Assembly: GCA_030248195.1 (NCBI GenBank)
Contig: JASAND010006680.1
Location: forward strand, 24,962 to 88,961
Source: Trissonchulus latispiculum
Lineage: Eukaryota > Nematoda > Enoplea > Enoplida > Ironidae
Length of the DNA stretch: 64,000 nt
Direction of reading: 5' to 3'
A program made the translations under genes and the position numbers. Below the pieces are notes generated by a model. That model did no database searches and was not told where the DNA came from. It worked only from the letters and a program-made list of their open reading frames with translations. Positions 1 to 12,600 of this stretch are shown here, one piece after another (the first letter of the stretch is position 1; the number at the start of each line of letters is the position of its first letter).

Positions 1-88
1 TGTTTTTCTGAAGTAGTTCCAACTTCTATCATCCGTGGCGTCTGCTGTTTCTATACAGTGCTAAAAAATAATAAAATAAATTAAGTAA

Positions 89-91
<3 letters not shown>

Positions 92-139
<48 letters not shown>
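92..139. repeat. (TA)n microsatellite
   Basis: Uninterrupted TA dinucleotide run of about 48 bp, followed by a short purine-rich (GGAGGA) stretch. Simple repeat with no coding content. Confidence 0.95.
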
Positions 140-142
<3 letters not shown>

Positions 143-229
143 GGAGGATAGGAGGAGGAGAGGGGTGATACAAACATTACATTAAGGGTAACATTAAAAT
201 ACATAATGACTGCTAAACTCCTTTTGTTC

Positions 230-2400
230 TATAAAGGAACATCTAATCATTGTGGGAACAAAAAGGAACATCAAAGAAACATTAAAGAGTAATTTCCGTT
301 TTGTTCCTTTCACATTTTTGAAAAATGAAATTTTTCTTATTTGTTTCTTTTTTGTTCGAAACTAAGTTTCGGATGTTCCCTAATTTTCTTTTAAAAGGAA
401 CATGAAAGGAACTATTTGCTTTACTTTCCAAGTGTTTCTTATGTTTCGTTTTCTTTTTCTAATTCTGAACTTTGGTCTGGTGATGGGGTGATCGTCAATA
501 CTTTGAATTCGAGATTTAACACTGATTTTACGTGTAAATTCTCGAATTGCTAGATCAACATTCGTCAAGGTCGTTTTTCGCGCTTGTTCTCTTGGAGTTT
601 TTTGAAAAATAAATTTAATTTTTTTTGTTCTTTTTTGTCCAAAACTTGGTTTCTGATGTTTCTTAATTTTCTTATTTTCTTTTAAAAGGAACATCAAAGG
701 AACTATTTGCTTTATTTTCCAAGTGTTTCTTTTGTTTCCTTTCCTTTCTCAGATTCTGAACTTAGGTCTGGTGATCGGTGATCGTCAATACTTTGAATTC
801 GAGATTTAACACTGATTTTACGTGTAAATTCTCGAATTGCTAGATCAACATTCGTCAAGGTCGTTTTTTCGTCTTGTTCCCTTGGTCTTTTTGTATAAAG
901 AAATTTCATTTTCTTTTTTTCGTTCTTTTTTGTCGGAAACTAAGTTTCGGATGTTTCTTAATTTTCTTATTTTCTTTTAAAAGGAACATCAAAGGAACTA
1001 TTTGCTTTATTTTCCAAGTGTTTCTTTTGTTTCCTTTTCTTTCTCTAATTCTGGACTTAGGTCTGGTGATCGGTGATCGTCAATACTTTGAATTCGAGAT
1101 TTAACACTGATTTTACGTGTAAATTATCGAATTGCTAGATCAACATTCGTCAAGGTCGTTTTTCGTCTTGTTCCCTTGATGTTTTTGTATAAAGAAATTT
1201 CATTTTCTTTTTTTCGTTCTTTTTTGTCGGAAACTAAGTTTCAAATGTTCCCTAATTTTCTCCTAAAAGGAACATCAAAGGAACTGTTTGTTTTATTTTG
1301 CAAGTGTTTCTTTTGTTTCCTTTTCTTTCTCTAATTGTGAACTTAGGTTTGGTGATTGGGTGATTGGTGATCGTCAATACTTTGAATTCGAGATTTAACA
1401 CTGATTTTACGTGTAAATTCTCGAATTGCTAGATCAACATTCGTCAAGGTCGTTTTTTCGTCTTGTTCCCTTGTTGTTTTTGTATAAAGAAATTTCATTT
1501 TCTTTTTTTCGTTCTTTTTTGTCGGAAACTAAGTTTCAGATGTTCCCGAATTTTTTTCTAAAAGAAACATTAAAGGAACTGTTTGATTTATTTTTCAAGT
1601 GTTTCTTTGGTTTCTTTTCCTTTCTCTAATTCTGAACTTAGGTCTGGTGATCGGTGATCGTCAATATTTTGAATTCGAGATTTAACACTGATTTTACGTG
1701 TAAATTCTCGAATTGCTAGATCAACATTCGTCAAGGTAGTTTTTTCGTCTTGTTCCCTTGGTATTTTTAAAAAAAATAATTTCATTTTCTTTTTTGGTTC
1801 TTCTTTGTCCGAAAGTAAGTTTCCAATGTTTCCTACTTTTCTGCTAAAAGGAACATCAAAGGAACTATTTGATTTATTTTCCAAGTGTTTCTTTTGTTTC
1901 CTTTCCTTTCTCTAGTTCTGAACTTATGTCTGGTGATCGGTGATCGTCAATACTTTGAATTCGAGATTTAACACTGATTTTACGTGTAAATTCTCGAATT
2001 GCGAGATCAACATTCGTCAAGATCGTTTTTTCGTCTTGTTCCCTTGGTCTTTTTGTATAAAGAAATTTCATTTTCTTTTTTTCGTTCTTTTTTGTCGGAA
2101 ACTAAGTTTCAGATGTTCCCGAATTTTTTCCTAAAAGGAACATCAAAGGAACTATTTGCTTTATTTTCCAATTCTTTTTTCTTTTTGTGTCGTCCTTTTC
2201 TTTCTCTCATACATTGTGAAGGGTGCTTTGAAAAAAGAAATTTCATTTTCTTTTTTTGGTTCTTTTTTGTCCGAAACTAAGTTTTGGACGTTTTGTAATT
2301 TTTTTCTGAAAGGAACATTAACATCAAAGGAACTGTTTGTTTTATTTTCCAAGTTTTTCTTTTGTTCCCTTTTCTTTCTCTATTTCTGAACTTTTGAAAA
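230..2400. repeat. Tandem satellite, period about 290 bp
   Basis: Seven to eight head-to-tail units. A well-conserved core beginning ATCGTCAATACTTTGAATTC recurs near 491, 781, 1076, 1368, 1660 and 1943, a spacing of about 283-295 bp. Each unit pairs this core with a T-rich half containing GAAACTAAGTTT and an AAAAGGAACATCAAAGGAAC block. The last units (after about 2160) lose the core and keep only the T-rich half. Translations on both strands look alike between units only because the DNA repeats; I see no start context or splice signals that would make it a gene. The true array may extend left of the window. Confidence 0.93.
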
Positions 2401-3355
2401 TGTTTTTTAGTTGTTTTCTCTCCGAAACTAAGTTTCAGATATTCGCTATTTTTGTCTTTGGGTATTGCCTATTTCTATCTTAAAAAGAATAATAAACGAA
2501 CTCTAAAAGATTTTTTATATTCCTATTTGGTTTTTTCTGTCCGAAACTAAGTTTTAGATGTTCGCTATTTTTGTTGAAACTAAGTTTTAGATGTTCCTTA
2601 TTTTTGTCTTAAAAGGAACATCAAAAGAATCTAATTTTCTTTCTAAGTTTCTTTTGTTCCTTAAGCAATATGAAACTCTAAGAAATAGTTTTGACCTATA
2701 TTTTTGAATTTTATTGTTTTCGAAATATTTGAGTGTTTCTTAAGCTTTTTAAAACTGAAATCAACAAAGTTTTGAGCCTTTTAGAAAGGAAGAGAAAGTT
2801 TGATTTATTTCTTTTCTAAATACTAAACTCTATTTTGTAAATATTCGACAAATATAAATGATATTCTATTATTACATTTTTCAATCATAAAAAATACAAT
2901 TCTAAGATAATTATTAAAATAATATTTTCTTTTTTCCAAATTAAATATTTCAATATTTTTATTTTTCATTTTGAATACTTCAGAATCAAAAATATTAGAA
3001 AAATCAATATATTAATAAATAACTCCACCTTCAAGTTAATTTAAATTAAAGTACATTTTGAACAAAATCAAAAATAAAGAAACGTACCATTATATATATA
3101 GATATATCATAGTATAAATTACTATAGATAATTTTAGTATAAGATGCAATTGAAAATTTTAAAAAATTTGTCACTTATATACGTTTCTTTTCAGTTCTCA
3201 ATATGCAAATTAGTTTTTGTTTATTTTGAAAATGAATTCTACCTTATTTGCATTTTGAAGTTAGCAAGAGCAAGTTGTAGTAAGTAATAAATTATTATCT
3301 AGTGACTTATGGCCTTTTTGTTTTAGTGTGAATATTAAATTCATAAGTTTTAAAA
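2400..3355. other. AT-rich spacer with decayed satellite halves
   Basis: Three isolated remnants of the GAAACTAAGTTT part of the upstream satellite lie near 2425, 2545 and 2575. From 2650 to 3355 there is only AT-rich sequence. It probably includes the 3' untranslated region of the minus-strand gene ending at 3356. No gene seen. Confidence 0.6.
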
Positions 3356-6300
3356 TTACCAGTCTTCGTAATAACCACCATCTGCGGCTTCATCAGGGCT
3401 TTCATCATCACTTCCATCTTCACTACTATCGTCTCCAACAATAAAGTTTTCCAACAAAGAATTAGTAGAGTCTTCGCTGCTGAAAAATATATATTCATTT
3501 TAAAAGTCACAGAATTGGTGTCATAAGAGAATTTTATACAACAAAACGATAATATCAAATAATAAATATTACGTTTCAAGAGTGTTATAGAGTTTTCGAT
3601 TCTTATTTTTTATTATTTCGTATGCTAAAAAATAAATTTACAAAACTAGAATAAAGAATCATGTCTAATAAACAGAAAATACATGGAGAAAACTCAACTC
3701 GCCTATAAGCGCTTTCAATCGAATCTTCTGAACTCGAAGCTGATGAAGACACCACTGGTCTAGGGTATAGCTTGCTTTTTCGGCTTTTGTGTTGCTTCTT
3801 GCTACAATAAAGGATACGTATAAGCGGACTTATAAAACTTTTTCATTTTCATTCATGATCATTAGATTCAGTTTTGATATCTACATGTATTTTACATTTA
3901 TAATTTTTTAATTTTTTGTACCTGTTACGACTTCGCTTTTTCTTCTTCTGTTTTCTAGATTTCTTGTGCTTTGCGTCTCGTCTCCATGGCCGGAGTGTTT
4001 GTTCTTTTGCAGATAGATCAAGGAATTTTTCAACTCTTCGTTTCAGCTTTCTGTTGTCTTTATTACCGTTGCTTTTTTGAGCAAGATAATCCCGTCTTTC
4101 CTTTGCGTTTTTGAATTGGGAAGGCCATTTCTTCTTCTCTCTACAAAGAAGAGATTTAATTAAATACATGATTGTCGCACGCTGAAATCCTAAAAAACAA
4201 TGGATGTAGCGTAATACAATGTGTCAAAGACTTGGGGGGACGAAACCATTACGACAACTAGTAGCGAAGACATTAAACCAATCCTCCTTCTTGCTGCAAG
4301 TCAATTACATAGAATACATAACGAGACATACTTTTTTGGGACCTGTCGCGAACTTCGACGAACACTTTTCACTCCTGTATGTTGCCCAGCTTTTGATAAG
4401 TCAAGCTTCGAATGCATGTTTATTCGTCCTCGGGCTTTTCTATAAAAAAATCATTTTATAATTTAATTTATATAAAAGCAGGTTATTTATATGTCCTTAT
4501 TGTAATCGTTACTATTATTACTTTATAATTAAAAAGTTTTATTTTTTTATTTTTCATTCTGGTCATAACAATTCGTATTTCCATAGTAATTCTGATAACT
4601 AAAAAAGATATTAGTTTAAAAAGTTTCCGAAACTATAAACATACACTGCAGCCGTTCTAGTTTGACGGCTTTCTGTAGAAGTAGTACTTGGCCTCATTGC
4701 AAGTTCACTCGTTTCTTCTTCGTTTTGAACAATGACATCTGGTCTAAAAAGAATAACAAATAAATATTATAAAACTGAAATTCTGAAATCGTAAGGGAGG
4801 ATCGTAATTTTTCGACCATCGCCGTTTTTTCTCATTTTCACATTTTTGTACTCCTTATGAGTCCCCAAACAAGTGCGTTTGTTGCAAAACTTTTTCTATT
4901 ATGCACAATAGCCCTTCTGGAGGTGACTCCGACATATGCTAAACCATAGGAAAACGAAAGAGATCGTTCTGTCCTGAACTCTCAGCGAGACATACTAACG
5001 TAAATACTAAATTCTATAAATTTGAACTGCAAATTCTCTAGACTTCGTTGACCCTGGATTCTAAAAATTTGTCTTGTTTTTGAGGACATATGGGGGTATA
5101 TAATACCCAAAAATGAGCGCAAAACGTGATTATAAAATTTGAAAATTTGGTAGTTGGCCACCCCTCCCTCTCCCTCCTTAATTGATTATGATATATGTTT
5201 TCCATGCAAAGGTAACAATAATAAACTTACAACTGAGAAGGCAAAGCGTTGTCAGGATTACACAGGTGATTCTCGTCTTCAGCAATATTTGTATTATCAG
5301 ATGTTTGTTCAATTTGAACTCCTTCGACTCTTTTTCCTTGTTCTTTCCTAAATTATTTGTAAATCGGTTGTTATTTATAAAATCAATATAATCAAATCAG
5401 CATTAAAGTCAAAAAAAGAAAGAATTTTTGAATAGTTTTAATACAGTATTGTCCTATGGTTAAGAATTCAAATTAAGTTCAGAAAAAACGTTGGTTTTTT
5501 GTTACTCATTCTGCTGTAGCCCGTTGACAGATGTCGAGTTTCCAACTTTCTCTGTCTTGTTACTGTAGTCTATAAATTGTAATGGCTTATATTTCGCTAG
5601 GACTGCTAAGGATGTTCTAAAATTAATTAAAAACAACTATCAGATTAGTAAGAAAAAAATGATAACATTATATTTTAATAGCTTCAGATCCCCTTTTGTT
5701 TGACTATTGCTTATCAAGTATTATATTTTATAATATAAGTTAATATTATAATGACGTTATATATAGTATATCATCCATATAAAAAATAAAGTAAAGTACA
5801 ATTCTTCAATTCTTACTTCTGCTGGAGCGGTAAATACCGATTAGCTGGACGTTTGCCTTCTTTCTCATTCCTCCACGCATTGCTTTCCTGAGTCCCATAT
5901 GAAATTTGCTGCTTCTCGTTTTCTTCACCACCATAACTAAAATAATAAACAAATTTGCGATAAATGCGTACACTAGGTAATTACAAAACATATTTCTACA
6001 CTTGATGCGATGTTTTTCTGGATTCCATATCACAATAAATATATATAGTAAACTTTTTAATGTACATTTTTCAATACTTAATGTGATCTTTTCATATCAT
6101 AGTAAATACATATTGTAAATTTTTAATGTACATTGTAACTTACCCTAACTGTTGCAGCAAGCTGTCTTCAGAATATTCTTGTAGGCTTGTACTAGAACTT
6201 TCATTTTGAAGTATTTTCTCTCTGAAAATGATTATATAGTAAAACTAGGATAATCTTTTATTAGAATTTTTTTCTGTTCTTTTTCGTTCGATTTCAAATA

Positions 6301-7782
6301 GAATTGTATTTTTAAAAAATTAGTAAGTGTCATTGTCTAATATGAAACACATTTGAATTTTATTCTATGGAGATCGGACACTCACTCTTCTTTCTGCAAT
6401 TTCGCGTCTAGTTCAGCTTGTATATCTAGATTCATCAAGGCAATATCAGTCTCACTGTCTGAATCCCTCTGTCTGTAATATAGTGAAAATGTTCAATTAT
6501 AACTATTTATTAACTTAAATAGTTTTATCAATTACCGATTAGTTATACGTTTGTTTTTCTTTGTATTTTGAAGAATTTTCAGGAAGTCATCTAGAGTCGT
6601 CTGAACTTCTGCAAAGTTCGGTGGCAAAATGGATCTGTTAATGTTTCTGAATAATAAAAAACAAACATTTTAAGTAAAAGATATTGCCAGACTAATATTT
6701 GCATTATGACATACCAAAATTTAAAATTGACAGATATTTGTATTCTTACTCAAATGTTATGACGAGCTCGCTGTCCTCTGGCATTTGACCAGTATCATTA
6801 CTGATTTGAGTAGTCATAATATGTGAATCCGTTTTATCCTTATCTGCTTCCTTTTGCTTTCTGTCCATCGAACCACTTTCTTCTCGTTCTTTTTTCTTAG
6901 TAGTTAAGTCCAATTTGTCTCTTTTGCTGTCCTTTGTTTCCTGCAATCTCCTTGTTGTTTCTGAATCACTAAGAGATCTAAAATAAAATAAAGTTTGAAC
7001 AAACACAGTAAACTTAATTTTTATCATATGTATACAAATACATATTCTATATATGTTGTATGCATGCATATAAATCTTCTCCATCATAAGTAGCATAAGA
7101 GAAATTAAGAAATAAACATACTTATTCTGTATTATCCGTTTCTGAGTAACTAAGACCTTGATTTCCCATGATGTCTTGTTTTCACATTCGATACTAAAGT
7201 GAAAACAAAAAAGATATAGATAAGATTTAAAAAAATAATCTAACAAAATGACTAATTACAAATAAACACTTTAGACGAATTTTTTCTTAAATTTTGTAAT
7301 TCGTAGTAACCTACTTTTCCTCTGTTTTAATCGTTGTCTCTTTCCTGTTTCCTTCTGTTCTTTGATTTTCATTCGCTTCAGCATTCGACATTCTAACAAA
7401 TAAAAGTTCTATATAATTAACGAATAAAATTTAATTTCTTACTCCGCTTTTGTTTAGATTTCTAATACTCTATAGTATATACTTTTGGTTTTAAAGAAAG
7501 TAATTAAGAAAAAGAAACTAACAGCAAAGCCTATTGTTTGATTTGTATAATTAATTTATAATTTGAAAAATGTTTCCCATCTCTTGAGCTGAATATCGAA
7601 ATCAAATTTAAAAAAATATAAGAATAAAAAGACAAGACAAAGACATTATTAATAACATATTCTGAAAACACCAAATACCTAATAGAATTTTCTTCCTCTG
7701 ATGAATCTGAAGGAATTATCAAACGCTTGCGAGGGCGTTTTTTAGGATATGAGTCGTTGTCGTTGTCGTCGTCCTTGGACAT
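3356..7782 (-). CDS. Multi-exon gene for a highly charged, probably nuclear protein
   Basis: I do not recognise the family. About 15 short exons can be chained on the minus strand by GT-AG sites and open frames: approximately 7782-7679, 7392-7315, 7193-7122, 6977-6750, 6649-6535, 6475-6385, 6223-6145, 5941-5816, 5616-5505, 5349-5230, 4743-4650, 4443-4337, 4141-3922, 3801-3704 and 3480-3356. The first exon starts at an ATG and reads MSKDDDNDNDSYPKKRPRKR, an acidic patch followed by a nuclear-localisation-like basic cluster. The middle is hydrophilic and rich in E, K, Q and S, with likely coiled-coil stretches. The 4141-3922 exon is strongly basic, ending in KKKKRSRNR. The last exon is acidic (NFIVGDDSSEDGSDDE) and ends YYEDW then stop. 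Introns are short, mostly 70-350 bp, with one near 490 bp. Frame continuity was checked for the first four exons only; the 3801-3704 exon would need a GC or shifted donor. A chromatin or RNA-binding role is inference from composition. The DUF3987-type gene lies upstream on the same strand. Confidence 0.62.
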
Positions 7783-8185
7783 GATCGTTAAGTTCTAATT
7801 AAATGTCGTATGTTTTGCTAAAGATTAAAATTCAGTAAATAAGAACAAAATTATTTTTCAAAATAATTGAAAAGACTTAGAAAAGACTCATTTAATGTAA
7901 TGGGAAATAAATTAAATCATATCAAAATGAAATAAAAAAACTACAGGCGCATCGTTATTTTAGGGGAAAATTTTCTTTAAATTTTCTTTCCATTTTCTTT
8001 TTCTTTTTCTTGTGAAAGAAGAAATCTGGACTCTATTTTTTTTCTTTAAAGAACAAAGAGCGATTAGGCTATTTAAGGTTGCAGCTGTCAGTCAATTTTG
8101 TGTACTTCACGGAGAAAAGTTTTGAATAATTTTATTACTTTTTCGCAGTAAAAAATTCAATACTTTTATAGTAAATGTAAAAGGT
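7783..8185. promoter_or_regulatory. Upstream region of the charged-protein gene
   Basis: AT-rich sequence before the minus-strand ATG at 7782, which should contain its 5' untranslated region and promoter. I see no clear TATA box or initiator. Poly-T/CT tracts lie at about 7975-8045. Confidence 0.3.
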
Positions 8186-8189
8186 AACC

Positions 8190-8450
8190 CGTCTCTCTTA
8201 TTCGAATCTCACCTCGAATGACGACTAGAACCATGGAGGAGGGGTCAGCTTGTCAAGGGAGAGGCCGTACAGGGGTACTTGTTAGTTTCCCACATAAGTG
8301 GTATCCATTTACCGTCCTTTGCTCGAGGGGATTTGTGAAAATCTTGTGGCAGCGAGAATTCTAACCTCAAACTATCGGATCAAAAGTTCATTGTCTTAAG
8401 CACTCGGCCGGCACGGCCCCAAACTCGTGGGGACTTGCAGGGCGGAAGGA
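8190..8450 (-). repeat. tRNA-derived SINE, Ser/Leu-like head
   Basis: Read on the minus strand, 8420 down to about 8340 gives GCCGGCCGAGTGCTTAAGAC, which matches the D-arm/A-box region of class II tRNAs (Ser/Leu type). A non-tRNA body follows. The B-box is decayed. Probably an old SINE rather than a tRNA gene. Confidence 0.5.
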
Positions 8451-8915
8451 CTGTTGTGAACTCTTTCTTAGTCAACGTCATTATAGTGATACTAATTTAT
8501 TTACAAAAGTTTAAGTTAAACTATTGTATATTCTAGTAGAATAATCTGAAATACGGCTGCTATAAAAAAACAGAAGATTGTAAAATCAAAAAAAGGAAAA
8601 AGTAATTAAGGAAATTAAAATAGTGGTTTTGGTCTTTGGACTAAGAATTGATACAAGTTCATTATTAAATGTTGCCATCCACCAGTGAGCGGCAGCGTCC
8701 ATTTGAAACAACCAAAAATTTAATTTTTTAAAATTAGAAAATTGTATAAAAGTTTACTTATATAAGAGTTTTAGTGGTAAGCTAATAACATTTAATTCAA
8801 AGAACAAAAAGTAATTGACAAGTTGTTGAAAACGAACAAGTATCCATGAAATTACTACTGAAAATGTGCTGCTGCGGTTGGAATCGCACGAGCGGTATTT
8901 CTGGGAAAAGGACTA

Positions 8916-9239
8916 ATGCAGTCAACGTGTTTAAAAACTATTCAATTTATGTTAAAGGTAAAAAGAATAAACCCGTTAATGTATTTTCATCTTTTTATTG
9001 GAAAAATTAGATATGAAAACATAAAAATGAAATTGAATATATTGAAATTAGCGGACCTTCCTAATGATAAGCAACTAATACTAAGACCTCGTCTCCAACG
9101 AATTCAGACTAAAAATATATACAAAAATGACTTTATATATTTCTATAGAAGAGCAACAAAAGCCAGAAACGGTAGAGCCTTTTTTGAAATCGTTTTTACA
9201 TCATTAATGGAAAAAGGAAGCTCATACAAGACAGAATAG
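8916..9239 (+). CDS. Hypothetical ORF of uncertain reality
   Basis: An open frame of 107 codons in the spacer between the two minus-strand genes. The product is basic and lysine/isoleucine-rich with no recognisable domain, signal peptide or membrane segment. The flanks 8450-8915 and 9240-9684 show nothing else I can name. Composition matches the AT-rich surroundings, so it may be chance or a decayed transposon fragment. Confidence 0.15.
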   Translation: MQSTCLKTIQFMLKVKRINPLMYFHLFIGKIRYENIKMKLNILKLADLPNDKQLILRPRLQRIQTKNIYKNDFIYFYRRATKARNGRAFFEIVFTSLMEKGSSYKTE

Positions 9240-9684
9240 AACCGAAAAGTTTGTATTTGGAAAATTCGGCCTTCAAATACTTGTTATCCTAATTTATGAC
9301 TATTTTTAACGATTCATAAAATCCTTTAACATTCCTTTCTTTATTTCCAAAGATGTCGTATTATCCCTTTTCTGACAACCAATTATTGTAAGGCAATAGA
9401 TCATCTCAAGGGACAAATTACTAACCGTCATTGATTCTACACTCCATGCTAAAGGACCAAAAATTCATATGTACTGTATTATATATTATAAGCTCAGCCA
9501 GTTGGGTACTTTTAAAATACGCATACAACTACAAAGGTCATTTTATTAATAGGAAAAACGCTACAAACACAGAGATAGCATATTCATACTTTATTATAAC
9601 TTATTTTACGGCGAAATCCACTGCATAATAAAGAAAAATGCAAAAACATAAATGTAATGGATACTTTCCCAACAAAGTTTACAA

Positions 9685-12600
9685 CTACTTACTAGTTGTA
9701 ATGCAATTATTTCCCAAGAAAATAGGAGTTTTGCTCGGATTGTTATTCTGCATAGTGTCTCTTGCTCTAATACAAATATTTCTCGAATCTTCTTTATAAG
9801 AACGTTTCTTCGTAGCAGTAGAGGGACTCGTTGTTTCATAGAATTTTTGATGAACATTAGGTGGTGATATCTGTGAATCTCTTATATCGGAGGTTCCCCT
9901 CAACGACGTTGAGTCAGGGTCAGTTCTTTCACGTTCGTCTTGTCCAATTTTCGCTTTAGTCACTCCATGAAGTGTACTTCGAAGTATTCTTTTCCGGAAA
10001 AGTTGTCCAGGACTAAAATTTTCACTTGGAGTGGCTCCATTCAATTCAGCTGCCATAAAGTCAAAATCGGAATCAACGTCACAACTGTTTACAATAGAAT
10101 GAACTGGAAGGCAAGAAGTGTTAGCGATTTGTATCTGCTTACGTTTAGGCTCCATTAAAAGGGATTGTCGGTTTTCTCTTGCAACATCTTCCTGTTGTAT
10201 TTTTTGGTTTTTCATCTCGTTCTTTCTAAGAGTTCTTCTTATCTCAGAATTATTTCCCTCCTTGGACGGGCTCTGTTCTGACGTTGGACAATCACCAAAA
10301 GATGAATCAAAACTATTATCAGTGCTGTTACAATTGTTCGTTGTAGGCAGAAGAGTTGGGGAAATTAAAGATGAATGCAAACCGACTTCAGCTGTTCCAC
10401 TTGTTTCAAATACAGTTCCAATTGTACTTGACTGCCTTGAATTACTAGTGCTAGGTTGGCAAAGAGCTGCAACATCTTCAGTTTCGCTCCTTCTGGCTCT
10501 ATCATCCGCAAAAAGTCTTTGACAAATTGGATTACGGCCCCTTTCTTCATTTGGCTGATTTCGAGTATGGTGTTGCAGGTCATTAACAATATCTATTTCA
10601 GCGCGTGCAATTGGATTTCCTTCTTCCAGCCTAAACTTTAGTAATTGAATTATTAAAAGAATATACTGTGATTCTAATTCTTCTTTCCGTAGTTTCGGAA
10701 TTCTGATTGAAGAAGAATCATTTAGAGTTAAAGCGACTAAATTATCCTTATTGCACGCGATTGCTGATGGTTTCTGTCGTAATTCTTCATATTTTTCCTT
10801 TGAAATGAACAGATATCGGAATACTTCATCGGGAATTTCCTCCGCTGGTTTCTTGATGAAGTAGAATCCTCCATTCTGTCCCTGGTAAACTTTAGTAAAA
10901 GGAGCCAGTTTCATAATGTCATTTATCTGAAAACAAAAGAATAATAAAAAGTAATTCTATTATATTTTCTTTTTCTCTTTTCTTTGAGTAAAATCAATTT
11001 AGTGTTCAGTTTTCGTTCGCAACCTTAATTTCGATGTTTTTATTTCCATAAAAAAATAATTCTATAATAAGGAACTTTGTACTACAACGATTTGAAAAGA
11101 ATATCATATTATATACCCCTTTTCCAATATCTTGTCGCAACTTGGGAGTAATGAGTGTCTGCAACAGATAACCAGGAATGATGTCTCCTTGAAACCCAAT
11201 CGCTTTTTCATGGACATATTGAATGAGCGAATCCTGTCTTTTGTACGACGGTAGAATTAGAACTGCGGGTGGATTGACAATCAATAGGTAAATCTAAAAA
11301 TATGAAAACTAAAAATAATAGAAGTAATTTATTAGTAATTTGAGAAAATATAAAGAACACGGAAAGGAGATGATGGCAACAAGAATTATAACAGAAAATT
11401 AAAAATTTTAACAACATTATAGTTAATTATTGAAAAATTTTATAACTTTCTTTTTGATGCAAGAGTTAATAAGGAATTTTTGTTCAAAAAGTATGTTATC
11501 TTCAAAAAACACAGATGAGGCCCATTCAAGAGTCCACTTCATATTAGTATATTGTTAATTAACTTCATAAACATACATGTCGAATAGATCGTTTCCAGTT
11601 TTCTGATTGTAAAACTGTTGCCAAAGCATTTTTAACATCGGTTAAAGTAATTTCAAAAGACAAGGGCCCTGCTGCCAATCCTTGCTGAAGGAGGGAGATA
11701 ACGTAGCGTAAAATTCGAAAACCAACAGCTAGACGAAGTGTGATCTGTCGTATTTTAGGATTATGAGTAAATAAGTCTCCTGAATCTAAATCGCTGTTCA
11801 TCGAATCTACGCATCTGTCCCAATAATTGCACAAGTAGTTCATAGCTTCATCAGTGCACTTATATTCAGTTCTTCCATTACTGAAAAGAATACTTTCATT
11901 GCTCATGTGGTTAGTACAAAATCTATACGATTTTATAAGATAAAACTGTATTTTCTATGTTTTTAAAATTAAATAATCGAAATACCGCACCTTCAAATTG
12001 AATAATGTCATTTCAAGATTATGAAAATAAACAATAATCATTATACTTGCAAATTTAAGTACATACTTTATAGAATGTTCTTGCCAAATCTTAGAGAATG
12101 CATCCGTTAAACTCATTTGCCCGAAATGAGTAAGCAATGTTTCTCCGGCTTTGATTGACATAGCAGTTTTGTAAAAAACTGTAGTCGCTGGAAAGAGGAG
12201 TAACCTAAAAAGCATTATCGTATTGCAGATAATATTTGTATACTGACGATTTAATTTATGCTAATAATTTAGGAAAACTAAAAGTAGTTATAACTTTATA
12301 ATAACTTTATATATATGTATATAAATGTTTTATAAATAAAATCTAATGTACTTATACAGACCTTTCCCATAACCCATCTGCTGCTTGAGCTGAATGATAA
12401 CACTTTAAAACAGCTTTGTGCGATAGTCCTCCCAGAATATGCAAAGAGGCATCAACAGGCATCTCGTGCTCCACCGACTTGAAAGCCGAACTACTTTGGA
12501 AAATAGACCACCATTGGTTAAGCCAACAAAGGCCATCAGGACTCCCTCCAATGCTGCTCTTCGCCAGGTTATTGATGGTATTTAGAAATTCATCACTAAT

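Noticed and set aside
874..1104. Open frames on both strands in the satellite, with similar peptides in each unit
   Set aside because: They follow the DNA repeat period, lack start context and are interrupted at unit borders.
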